From JACPLA01 sp035291905 (GTDB lineage Bacteria; Bacteroidota; Ignavibacteria; UBA10030), in NCBI GenBank assembly GCA_035291905.1, contig DATDRF010000261.1:1-9808 (forward strand): a stretch of 9,808 nucleotides of DNA, given 5' to 3'. A model generated the notes under the pieces. That model did not search any database. It saw only the letters and a program-made list of their open reading frames with translations, and was not told the DNA's origin. A program made the translations under genes and the position numbers. Shown here piece after piece: positions 4,233 through 9,808 of the stretch (positions are counted from its first letter, which is position 1; every line of letters begins with the position of its first letter).

Positions 4233-5315
4233 ATGAAAAGAGCGGCGTTCCTCCTCATCTTCATACTCCTTGGCTCCGCGTTTGCGGCGGCGCAGAAAAC
4301 TGATTCCCGATATGCAAATGCCGTCCAAAAAGCCCGACAGTTTATCAACGATAGTCTGAAGGTCTCCGGTGTCCCGGGTACTTCCGTTACGGTCTCCGTC
4401 GGCGGATCCGTCGTCTGGAGCGAAGGATTCGGCTATGCCGACCTGGAACAGGGTGTGCCCGTCACTCCCGAGACGAAATTCCGCATCGGGAGCGTCTCAA
4501 AACCGCTCACGGCAACGGCGCTGGGATTGCTCTACGAAGAAGGAAAGATCAACCTTGATACTTTGATTCAGGCATATGTGCCTGCTTTTCCCGTTAAAAA
4601 ATATCCCATAACACTGCGCCAGATGGCGGGGCATATTGCCGGCATCCGCCACTACCGAGGACAGGAAATGCTCCTGGCCCGGCGGTTCCATACCGTGGAA
4701 GAAGGACTGTCGATTTTCAAGGACGATACACTCATGTTTGAACCGGGGACCCGATACTCCTATTCATCCTATGCCTGGAACCTCATTAGCGCAGCGATTG
4801 AAGGGGCTGCAAAAGAAGATTTCCTTGGTCATATGAATCGCAGGGTCTTCCAACCCCTCGGAATGACAAATACAATAGCCGACTATTCCGATAGCCTCAT
4901 TTCATCTCGTGCCCGATGGTACACTCGGGATTCCGTGCGCCATGTTATCAATGCTCCCTTTGTAGACAATAGCTATAAGTGGGCGGGGGGCGGATTCCTT
5001 TCAACAACGGAAGATCTGGCGAAATTCGGGAACGCTATGCTGCTCGGATCGCTGCTGAAGCGGACTACGATCTCATTAATGTTTACCCCGCAAATGCTCA
5101 AGGACGGGAACCAAACACAATATGGCATCGGCTGGTTTGTGCGAACGGACAAGAATCAGCGGAGGGTTGTGAGTCACACTGGCGGCTCGATGGGTGGAAC
5201 GGCACACCTTCTTTTGTATCCCGAACAAAAAGTTGTAGTGGCGATGCTGGTCAATTCCGATCAGCGGTTCATCCACCATGCCCCGGCCATCGCCGAATTT
5301 TTCCTTTCTCCCTGA
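4233..5315 (+). CDS. Secreted serine hydrolase, beta-lactamase (class C/LACTB-like) family
   Basis: 360 residues from ATG 4233, chosen for GAAAGGA just upstream and because it places a classical signal peptide at the N-terminus (Lys-Arg, hydrophobic 4-15, Ala-rich cleavage region near 20); the frame is open further upstream but lies in repeat and promoter sequence. Family motifs are in order: Ser87-Val-Ser-Lys90 (nucleophile and base, SxxK), Phe-Glu-Pro-Gly-Thr then Tyr177-Ser-Ser179 (in the place of YxN, with Ser for Asn), and His315-Thr-Gly-Gly (KTG equivalent). The length is normal for the single-domain members. These act in the periplasm or at the surface as D-aminopeptidases, DD-peptidases or esterases on unknown substrates. 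True beta-lactamase action cannot be inferred. The gene is monocistronic with its own promoter and converges on the TonB receptor gene. Confidence 0.9.
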   Translation: MKRAAFLLIFILLGSAFAAAQKTDSRYANAVQKARQFINDSLKVSGVPGTSVTVSVGGSVVWSEGFGYADLEQGVPVTPETKFRIGSVSKPLTATALGLLYEEGKINLDTLIQAYVPAFPVKKYPITLRQMAGHIAGIRHYRGQEMLLARRFHTVEEGLSIFKDDTLMFEPGTRYSYSSYAWNLISAAIEGAAKEDFLGHMNRRVFQPLGMTNTIADYSDSLISSRARWYTRDSVRHVINAPFVDNSYKWAGGGFLSTTEDLAKFGNAMLLGSLLKRTTISLMFTPQMLKDGNQTQYGIGWFVRTDKNQRRVVSHTGGSMGGTAHLLLYPEQKVVVAMLVNSDQRFIHHAPAIAEFFLSP

Positions 5316-5320
5316 TTGAT

Positions 5321-5339
5321 GAAGAAGGTCACCTTCTTC
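5321..5339 (+). terminator. Possible terminator hairpin of the serine hydrolase gene
   Basis: GAAGAAGGT (5321-5329) and ACCTTCTTC (5331-5339) are perfect complements about one base, effectively an eight-pair stem with a three-base loop, six bases after the stop codon. The following T-run is broken by C and G, so termination may be partial. Confidence 0.5.
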
Positions 5340-5448
5340 TTCGTTAACCTGAGTCGAAGGTAACCTTCAGCCTCTGCACCTTGTACCCCATCACACTCGG
5401 TCTCGAATCCCTGTCCGACGAAGCTGCTTCAGCAGCGCAGTCGGGCGC

Positions 5449-5481
5449 GAAATCCGCATTCCCCATTCCGAAATCCGAAAT
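5449..5481 (-). repeat. Dispersed intergenic repeat, copy 2 (inverted)
   Basis: Read on the minus strand this matches 4051-4085: TTTCGGATTTCGGAATG, then GGGAATGCGGATTTCG. It lies just next to the terminator at 5485-5515. The two copies enclose the serine hydrolase gene as a large inverted repeat of about 1.4 kb span. Confidence 0.6.
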
Positions 5482-5484
5482 AAA

Positions 5485-5515
5485 AAAGCCCCGCTGCTCT
5501 TCGCAACGGGGCTTT
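5485..5515 (-). terminator. Rho-independent terminator of the TonB-dependent receptor gene
   Basis: AAAGCCCCG (5485-5493) pairs with CGGGGCTTT (5507-5515) around a 13-base loop. On the minus strand the stem is followed by an uninterrupted run of T (complement of 5482-5487), so it ends minus-strand transcription 50 bases after the receptor stop codon. It may also stop transcripts from the convergent hydrolase gene, though the plus-strand T-tract is weaker. Confidence 0.85.
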
Positions 5516-5564
5516 ATCTCCCTTCTCTTTTTAAGAGGAGGGCAGGGGGATGAGTTCGGAAAAG

Positions 5565-8516
5565 CTAGATTCCCACGCTCACGTTGAAGCGGAGTGAACG
5601 GGCGATACCCGGCTGCACTCCAAAGTTGTCAACGTCTGCAAGATGCACTTTGTCGAAAAGGTTCAGGACCTGTGCCGTCAAATAGCCCCGTACCCCTTCG
5701 AAGTCAAAGCGGTATCCTGCCTGCAGGTCATAAAGGACTCTGCGGGGAAGGGTTTTCTTGAAGACGGATGTGAACGTCGTTTTTGCGGCATTCCATTCGC
5801 CGTCGACAGCCACATAAGTATCGCCATCAAGGCCCCAATGTGCCGCATAGTAGTTCGCATCGATTCCGACGAAGAACCGATCCCACCGGTACGTAACGCC
5901 AAACGATGCCATCTGCTGTGGCGGTCCGCCGACATGGGTGTCTTTCAGTTCATCCATGTACACGGTGTCCCGAACGCCCTGGGCATTTGAGCCGTTGGAA
6001 TTGAATACCTGGCGGGCTCCCGTTGTGGGATCTTTCTTCACAGACTCGAGAACGTCTGTCCAGATGTTGGAGGACATCGTCGCGGAGCCGCGAACTTCAA
6101 ATCCCTTGACAGGAATCCATTCGTCGAGCTTCGCGTTGAATTCCAGTTCAACACCCTGGTTGCTTGAGCTGCCGACGAGGATTGTGCGGAATCCGTTTCT
6201 GTCATATCCCGGTTCACCGGCCTTGCTCACGTCCTGGATTCTGGCACTCTTATTGTCCCATGTCATTGAATAGACATTCAGCTTTGCATTGGCTGAACGG
6301 GATGTGTACCCGACGCCGCCCTCAATCTGATTGGACTTCTCGTCGCCGGCATCCGGATTGACACGGCCCGAATTGTAGTAGACGCTGAGGTCGACGAATC
6401 TCTCGACATGCGCAAAACTTCCGAACACGTTGAAGTTCTCGTCAACATTGTAGTTAAGACCGAATTTCGGCTGAATAAAGCCTCGGCTCCGGCTCGCATT
6501 GACAAGGTCAAATGCATACCAGTTGCGTACCGCAGTTGAGGTCGCACTGTTGACCGTCGATACGTATTCCTTCATGTAGAACTTTCCGTTTCCATCCGGA
6601 CCTTCGCCCCGGGTCGAGCCTAATCCGAGCGCAGCAATCTGCGCTGACGTCAACATCTGCCCGATAGCATTCTCGCTGGGCATGCTCTCGGTCAAGTCGT
6701 ACTTATACCAAACGTACTGAAGTGTACCGATAATGTTGAGGTTCGGAAGCAGCTGATAGTTCGCGTTGGCGAAGAGCGTGAATTGCGGAGTCTCGCCGCG
6801 ATAGTTCCTGTATTGCTGATCGAAGGTGGTAAGGTTGACCATCTCGGTTCCAAAGAGGGTCATATCGCCGTTGGCTACATCTCCCTGAAAGGTCCTGCGC
6901 CGAAATGTACCGGCGACGGCACCGGTCAAAGTGTCACGACGACCGTATTGCTGTGCGCTGATATTCGTCTTTCCGTACAGGTTGGTGAAATAACCCGGGT
7001 GATCGGCTGTCCACGAGCGGAATTCACCGCCGAGTGTCAGGCGAAAATCATCGGAGAGCTTCGTCTCAACGTTGGCAAGGAGGCCGCCCTGCTGATGCCA
7101 TGAATAACTGTCTCTTTGATAGGCATTCGAGAGGTAGGTATTCTTGATATACCCGGTGTCGAGAAGAGCTCCATCCGATCCCAGGACTCCGCTTGCCACT
7201 CGTGCGGCATATGTGGAGGAGGAAGGATAGGATGAACTGTTGAGGCTTGATCCACCACCGCGGCCTCTGCTGAAGAAGAATGTGGCGCGGATTGACGTGT
7301 TCTCGTCAAGGTCGTTGCCGTAGTGGAGTTCAATCTGCGGCTTTTGAAAATGGTTATGAGAGAGTCCCACGATGCCGCCGCTTACCATCTCACGTACGCC
7401 GTCGGTTAGACCATAGTGGGCAGCCCCGGTCGTAGCATTTACAGGGAGCTTGTTGACAACGTCCTCGGAAAGCCATGGGGCAGTGTTCGCCGAATATCCG
7501 AAGAACTTGAAGAAGCTGATGTTATTGCTGAACGAATACGTGTGTTCCTGGGGCGCGCCGTGGAGGACGAGCTTGAGAGATTGCTGCTGGTCGATGAACC
7601 ACGAAGCGGAGAGATAATAGTTATATCCCTCGTACCGGGAACCGAGGCGATTTCCTTCTCCGATCTTGCGATCGAGCCGAAGTGATGCGGCATAGGAATC
7701 AGCAATAAGGCCTGAATTGAGATCAACACCGTACATTGTGTTCTGCGGGTCGCCGAAGGCAAGGTTCACGCCGTAATGACGCGTCGGGCGTGCATTGCCC
7801 GTGACGATATTGAACGAACCGCCGAACGCGCCCGCTCCATACAGGGAAGATCCTGCGCCGCGCTGGACTTGAACGGAAGCCGCGGCAGAGGAGACCGAAC
7901 CCCAATTCGACCAATACACAGAGTTGGATTCCGGATCGTTTGTCGGAACGCCGTTGATGAGCACCTGGACATAGTTCTGATTGAAACCGCGGACGAAGAG
8001 CTTTGCTTCACCGTTTCCTACGCCGTCGGTGGAATACGCATAGAGACCTGGCGTACCCTTCAAAAGCAACGGAGCATCCTGGCCATGAATCCTCTGGTCA
8101 ATCTGTTCTTTGCCAATATCAGTGAACGCGACAGGCGTTTCGCGCTCGCGTGCGCGGTTGACTTCAACGATTACTTCGCCGTACTGAAGCACTGTCTGTT
8201 TCAATGCGAAGTCCACCGTCAACGTGGCATCCGGGCCAAGGTTGATGCTCTGTTCCTGCGCCGTGTAACCAAGATATGTCGCGCGTATGTTGTAAGCGCC
8301 CGGAGGGATATTTGACACAACGTAGTTTCCATCTGCATCGCTTGCAGCACCGATAGTCGTGCCGACTATCAACACCGAAGCTGACACGAGTGGTTGCCCG
8401 GAGTCGACGTCAGTGAGCCGGCCTCGTACAGTCGCGTTTTGTGCGAATGCGGAGGTCACGAAAAGCACAGTGACGGCGAGCACCAGGAGGGGAGACCACT
8501 TTGTCAATGACTTCAT
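5565..8516 (-). CDS. TonB-dependent outer membrane receptor with carboxypeptidase-regulatory-like domain
   Basis: 983 residues from ATG 8516, preceded by AGGAGG (complement of 8521-8526) four bases away; the open frame further upstream is leader DNA. A signal peptide (about 1-26, ending Ser-Ala-Phe-Ala-Gln) is followed by a beta-sandwich domain of the CarboxypepD_reg-like type (27-107, with Gly-Asn-Tyr-Val-Val and Pro-Pro-Gly-Ala-Tyr). A plug domain follows (about 122-240, with Leu-Phe-Val-Arg-Gly-Phe, Val-Leu-Ile-Asn-Gly-Val-Pro, and Gly-Ala-Gly-Ala-Phe-Gly-Gly), then a long beta-barrel to residue 983. Val-Glu-Val near 116-119 is the likely TonB box. The protein takes up a ligand across the outer membrane with energy from TonB-ExbBD. 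The ligand is not evident: no SusD-like partner gene is next to it, which argues against a classical polysaccharide system and leaves siderophores, cobalamin or peptides. The gene is monocistronic. Confidence 0.93.
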   Translation of the reverse strand: MKSLTKWSPLLVLAVTVLFVTSAFAQNATVRGRLTDVDSGQPLVSASVLIVGTTIGAASDADGNYVVSNIPPGAYNIRATYLGYTAQEQSINLGPDATLTVDFALKQTVLQYGEVIVEVNRARERETPVAFTDIGKEQIDQRIHGQDAPLLLKGTPGLYAYSTDGVGNGEAKLFVRGFNQNYVQVLINGVPTNDPESNSVYWSNWGSVSSAAASVQVQRGAGSSLYGAGAFGGSFNIVTGNARPTRHYGVNLAFGDPQNTMYGVDLNSGLIADSYAASLRLDRKIGEGNRLGSRYEGYNYYLSASWFIDQQQSLKLVLHGAPQEHTYSFSNNISFFKFFGYSANTAPWLSEDVVNKLPVNATTGAAHYGLTDGVREMVSGGIVGLSHNHFQKPQIELHYGNDLDENTSIRATFFFSRGRGGGSSLNSSSYPSSSTYAARVASGVLGSDGALLDTGYIKNTYLSNAYQRDSYSWHQQGGLLANVETKLSDDFRLTLGGEFRSWTADHPGYFTNLYGKTNISAQQYGRRDTLTGAVAGTFRRRTFQGDVANGDMTLFGTEMVNLTTFDQQYRNYRGETPQFTLFANANYQLLPNLNIIGTLQYVWYKYDLTESMPSENAIGQMLTSAQIAALGLGSTRGEGPDGNGKFYMKEYVSTVNSATSTAVRNWYAFDLVNASRSRGFIQPKFGLNYNVDENFNVFGSFAHVERFVDLSVYYNSGRVNPDAGDEKSNQIEGGVGYTSRSANAKLNVYSMTWDNKSARIQDVSKAGEPGYDRNGFRTILVGSSSNQGVELEFNAKLDEWIPVKGFEVRGSATMSSNIWTDVLESVKKDPTTGARQVFNSNGSNAQGVRDTVYMDELKDTHVGGPPQQMASFGVTYRWDRFFVGIDANYYAAHWGLDGDTYVAVDGEWNAAKTTFTSVFKKTLPRRVLYDLQAGYRFDFEGVRGYLTAQVLNLFDKVHLADVDNFGVQPGIARSLRFNVSVGI

Positions 8517-8649
8517 AGAACCTCCTGAGTGGATGGGTGTAAAGTAGTGTAGTGATTGTGTGATGGGAGAAGAAAATCGATCATAGAATTGAATGCCGAT
8601 TGGAGGAAAGGTAAGATCGAACTTTGCAGAAGCTTCAATCGGCCCTGCA

Positions 8650-8678
8650 ATTCTAACGAGGAAAGTACAAAAACACAA
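8650..8678 (-). promoter_or_regulatory. Candidate promoter of the TonB-dependent receptor gene
   Basis: On the minus strand TTGTGT (complement of 8673-8678) and TAGAAT (complement of 8650-8655) are 17 bases apart. This would give a leader of about 125 bases. The match is moderate and other AT-rich sites in the region could serve. Confidence 0.3.
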
Positions 8679-8777
8679 GTAGTACATGATGAAGAAATCG
8701 TGAATTAAAAAGAAATGAAAAGAAAAATGTGCAACACCTGAACACTTCCTTGTGGAAATTTCTGTAATCCACATTTT

Positions 8778-8791
8778 ATCAACTTGTTGAT
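8778..8791. promoter_or_regulatory. Short inverted repeat, possible operator
   Basis: ATCAAC-TT-GTTGAT is a perfect six-base inverted repeat with a two-base centre, about 100 bases upstream of the candidate receptor promoter. It could be a binding site for a dimeric regulator, but it is short enough to occur by chance. Confidence 0.2.
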
Positions 8792-9055
8792 TGCATCCGT
8801 TGGCATGTGAGGTGGCCGGAGAAAGACACTCGACAACTTCCTCACTCGAAAAACATTCCGGATCAGAGGATTTCAACTCGCGAAATTCCCCTCTGCAAAG
8901 AAAATATTTTCTTTTCACACTTTTGGTCCTCTTTCATGAAACACCGTGCTCCTAAGTGATGCCTGCTCAACACCTTGCGGAATACTCGAGTTTGTTAGGA
9001 AATTCGCAAAAAGATGAATTCGCTCAATGATTATGGGGCTTTTCTCATTTTTTTG

Positions 9056-9083
9056 TTGACATTCGATTTAAAAACTCTATATT
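9056..9083 (+). promoter_or_regulatory. Strong sigma70-type promoter of the HU gene
   Basis: A consensus TTGACA (9056-9061) and TATATT (9078-9083) are separated by 16 bases, in an AT-rich stretch with T-runs just upstream. The transcript would start near 9090 and have a leader of about 100 bases before ATG 9194. High expression fits an abundant nucleoid protein. Confidence 0.7.
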
Positions 9084-9193
9084 TCTGGGGACTTTTTAAT
9101 GAGGCTTTAATATCAAGAACGTAGCAGGATTACCTTTAACAGAGGTTTAACTAACTCCACTATCCCACCACCAACTAATAAAGGCCAAAAACC

Positions 9194-9481
9194 ATGGGAA
9201 AAGCAATGTCAAAGAGCCAGGTTGCCGCTCACATAGCGAGCAAATTTGAGCTCAAAAAGAAGACAGCAGTCAGTATTCTCGAAGAAATCGCACAGCTGTC
9301 GTACCGGGAAGCCAAGAATTCATTCACGCTTCCGGGTATCGGAAAGCTGGTTCTCGTCAACAGAAAGGCCCGTATCGGCCGCAATCCGGCAACGGGAGAG
9401 CAGATTCAGATTCCGGCTAAAACCGTCGTGAAGTTCCGCGTTGCAAAAGCCGCGAAAGAGGCCGTTCTCGGAGCGAAGTAA
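9194..9481 (+). CDS. HU/IHF-family DNA-binding protein
   Basis: 95 residues, close to the usual 90-95 of the family. The start at 9194 is preceded by AAAGG (9180-9184, nine bases away); ATG 9206 (Met5) is the alternative. Two N-terminal helices (about 7-42) form the dimer core. Then comes the beta-saddle with Leu-Pro-Gly-Ile-Gly-Lys (46-51) and the DNA-binding arm with Gly62-Arg-Asn-Pro65-Ala-Thr-Gly-Glu69, in which the Pro is the residue that wedges into bent DNA. The basic C-terminus ends in Ala-Lys. It acts as a homodimer in the nucleoid, bending DNA. It cannot be assigned to HU or IHF from sequence alone. HU/IHF proteins also assist site-specific recombination, but no direct link to the cassette array is shown. 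Confidence 0.93.
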   Translation: MGKAMSKSQVAAHIASKFELKKKTAVSILEEIAQLSYREAKNSFTLPGIGKLVLVNRKARIGRNPATGEQIQIPAKTVVKFRVAKAAKEAVLGAK

Positions 9482-9505
9482 TCCGCGGTCATACGGTTTC
9501 GCAAG

Positions 9506-9534
9506 ATGCCCCGCCGGCTATCCAGACGGGGCAT
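9506..9534 (+). terminator. Rho-independent terminator after the HU gene
   Basis: ATGCCCCG (9506-9513) pairs with CGGGGCAT (9527-9534) around a 13-base loop, followed by TTCTTATT. It lies 25 bases past the HU stop codon. Confidence 0.8.
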
Positions 9535-9611
9535 TTCTTATTGGTTGCATCTCCCTTCGGGAAATTCGAAATTCTCGAACAAGAGGCCCAGCTGACCGCC
9601 GAACCTGAGAA

Positions 9612-9639
9612 CTAACCACCAACCACTAACCACCAACCA
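9612..9639 (+). repeat. Tandem repeat, two exact 14-bp units
   Basis: CTAACCACCAACCA occurs at 9612-9625 and again at 9626-9639, 13 bases before the thioesterase start codon. The strand is free of T except in CTAA and nearly free of G. A related CCACCACCAACTAATA string lies in the HU leader (9166-9180). Confidence 0.75.
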
Positions 9640-9652
9640 CGGACAACTCTCC

Positions 9653-9808
9653 ATGTCCTTCCTCCACAGCAAATTCGAATCAGAATTGCAGGTGCGTCCC
9701 GATGACATCGACATGAACCAGCATGTGCATAACAGCCGCTATTGTGACTACGTTCTGGCTGCTCGCTATGACCAGATGGATCGGTGCTACAAAATGCCGA
9801 TGGAAGAG
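9653..9808 (+). CDS. Acyl-CoA thioesterase, hotdog fold (4HBT family), N-terminal part
   Basis: Only the first 52 residues are in the window. The motif Asp-Asp-Ile-Asp20-Met-Asn-Gln-His24-Val-His-Asn27-Ser-Arg-Tyr30 is the standard first-helix region of 4-hydroxybenzoyl-CoA/acyl-CoA thioesterases, with Asp20 as the candidate catalytic acid and His/Asn next to it. Such enzymes hydrolyse acyl-CoA or acyl-ACP in the cytosol. The start ATG is the first in frame after the tandem repeat; no clear Shine-Dalgarno sequence is seen. Substrate chain length and the rest of the fold cannot be judged. Confidence 0.85.
   Translation, partial: MSFLHSKFESELQVRPDDIDMNQHVHNSRYCDYVLAARYDQMDRCYKMPMEE

Larger units (their letters stand above)
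8517..9193. other. Divergent intergenic region (677 bp) between receptor and HU genes
   Basis: No gene is convincing in this stretch. It is AT-rich and should carry the control sequences of both flanking genes. Visible elements are a weak minus-strand promoter candidate (8650-8678), the short inverted repeat ATCAAC-TT-GTTGAT (8778-8791), and the HU promoter (9056-9083). The frame that extends the receptor upstream to 8918 is low-complexity and lacks a start signal. Confidence 0.5.

Noticed and set aside
7776..8315. 179-residue plus-strand frame inside the receptor gene
   Set aside because: It is antisense to the plug domain, which is unmistakable on the minus strand.
8517..8918. 134-residue N-terminal extension of the TonB-dependent receptor
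   Set aside because: It is low-complexity, lies upstream of a clear ribosome binding site and signal peptide at 8516, and matches no receptor layout.
9612..9639. CRISPR-like repeat
   Set aside because: There are only two directly adjacent 14-bp units with no spacer between them.

Overview
The window looks like chromosomal DNA from a member of the Bacteroidota/Chlorobiota-Ignavibacteriota (FCB) group, probably nearer the Ignavibacteria/Chlorobi side. The reasons are a long TonB-dependent receptor with an N-terminal carboxypeptidase-regulatory-like domain, good Shine-Dalgarno sequences, sigma70-like TTGACA/TATATT promoters (not the Bacteroidia -33/-7 type), and short intergenic repeats built on TTCGGATTTCGGAATG-like and CTAACCACCAACCA motifs. 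Taxonomy is inferred from gene content only.

The left part (1-1811) is a small integron cassette array with no integrase in view. Three attC recombination sites can be folded by eye: 233-403, 1028-1091 and 1761-1811. Each has outer CTAAC/GTTAG core sites and complementary inner arms, and two of the three have unpaired bases on the left arm. A possible end of a fourth site lies at 34-40. The sites delimit three cassettes in the same direction: a 42-residue one-helix membrane peptide, a VOC-fold protein with two well-spaced starts (one adding a lipoprotein-like leader), and a 209-residue membrane protein I do not recognise.

Next (about 1812-2815) comes the 5' two thirds of an insertion sequence of ISKra4/ISLre2 type. 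Its DDE transposase is cut off after the second catalytic Asp. Its ribosome binding site lies in a long inverted repeat. The IS fragment abuts a reading frame made of a winged-helix-like segment and TPR-like helices. I read this as the C-terminal remnant of a STAND/NB-ARC-like NTPase whose NTPase part is missing. The accessory segment ends just before the 3' end of a tRNA-Asp(GTC) gene at 3971-4045 on the minus strand.

The right part (4046-9808) looks like ordinary chromosome. It holds a secreted serine beta-lactamase-like hydrolase with its own promoter, a convergent TonB-dependent outer membrane receptor on the minus strand with a strong terminator, a 677-base divergent intergenic region, an HU-type DNA-binding protein with a strong promoter and terminator, and the beginning of a hotdog-fold acyl-CoA thioesterase that runs off the window. 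The hydrolase is flanked by inverted copies of a dispersed intergenic repeat.

The most interesting part is the array of unusual cassettes, with the truncated IS, the NLR-like remnant and the tRNA gene next to it: an accessory island assembled by several recombination processes.
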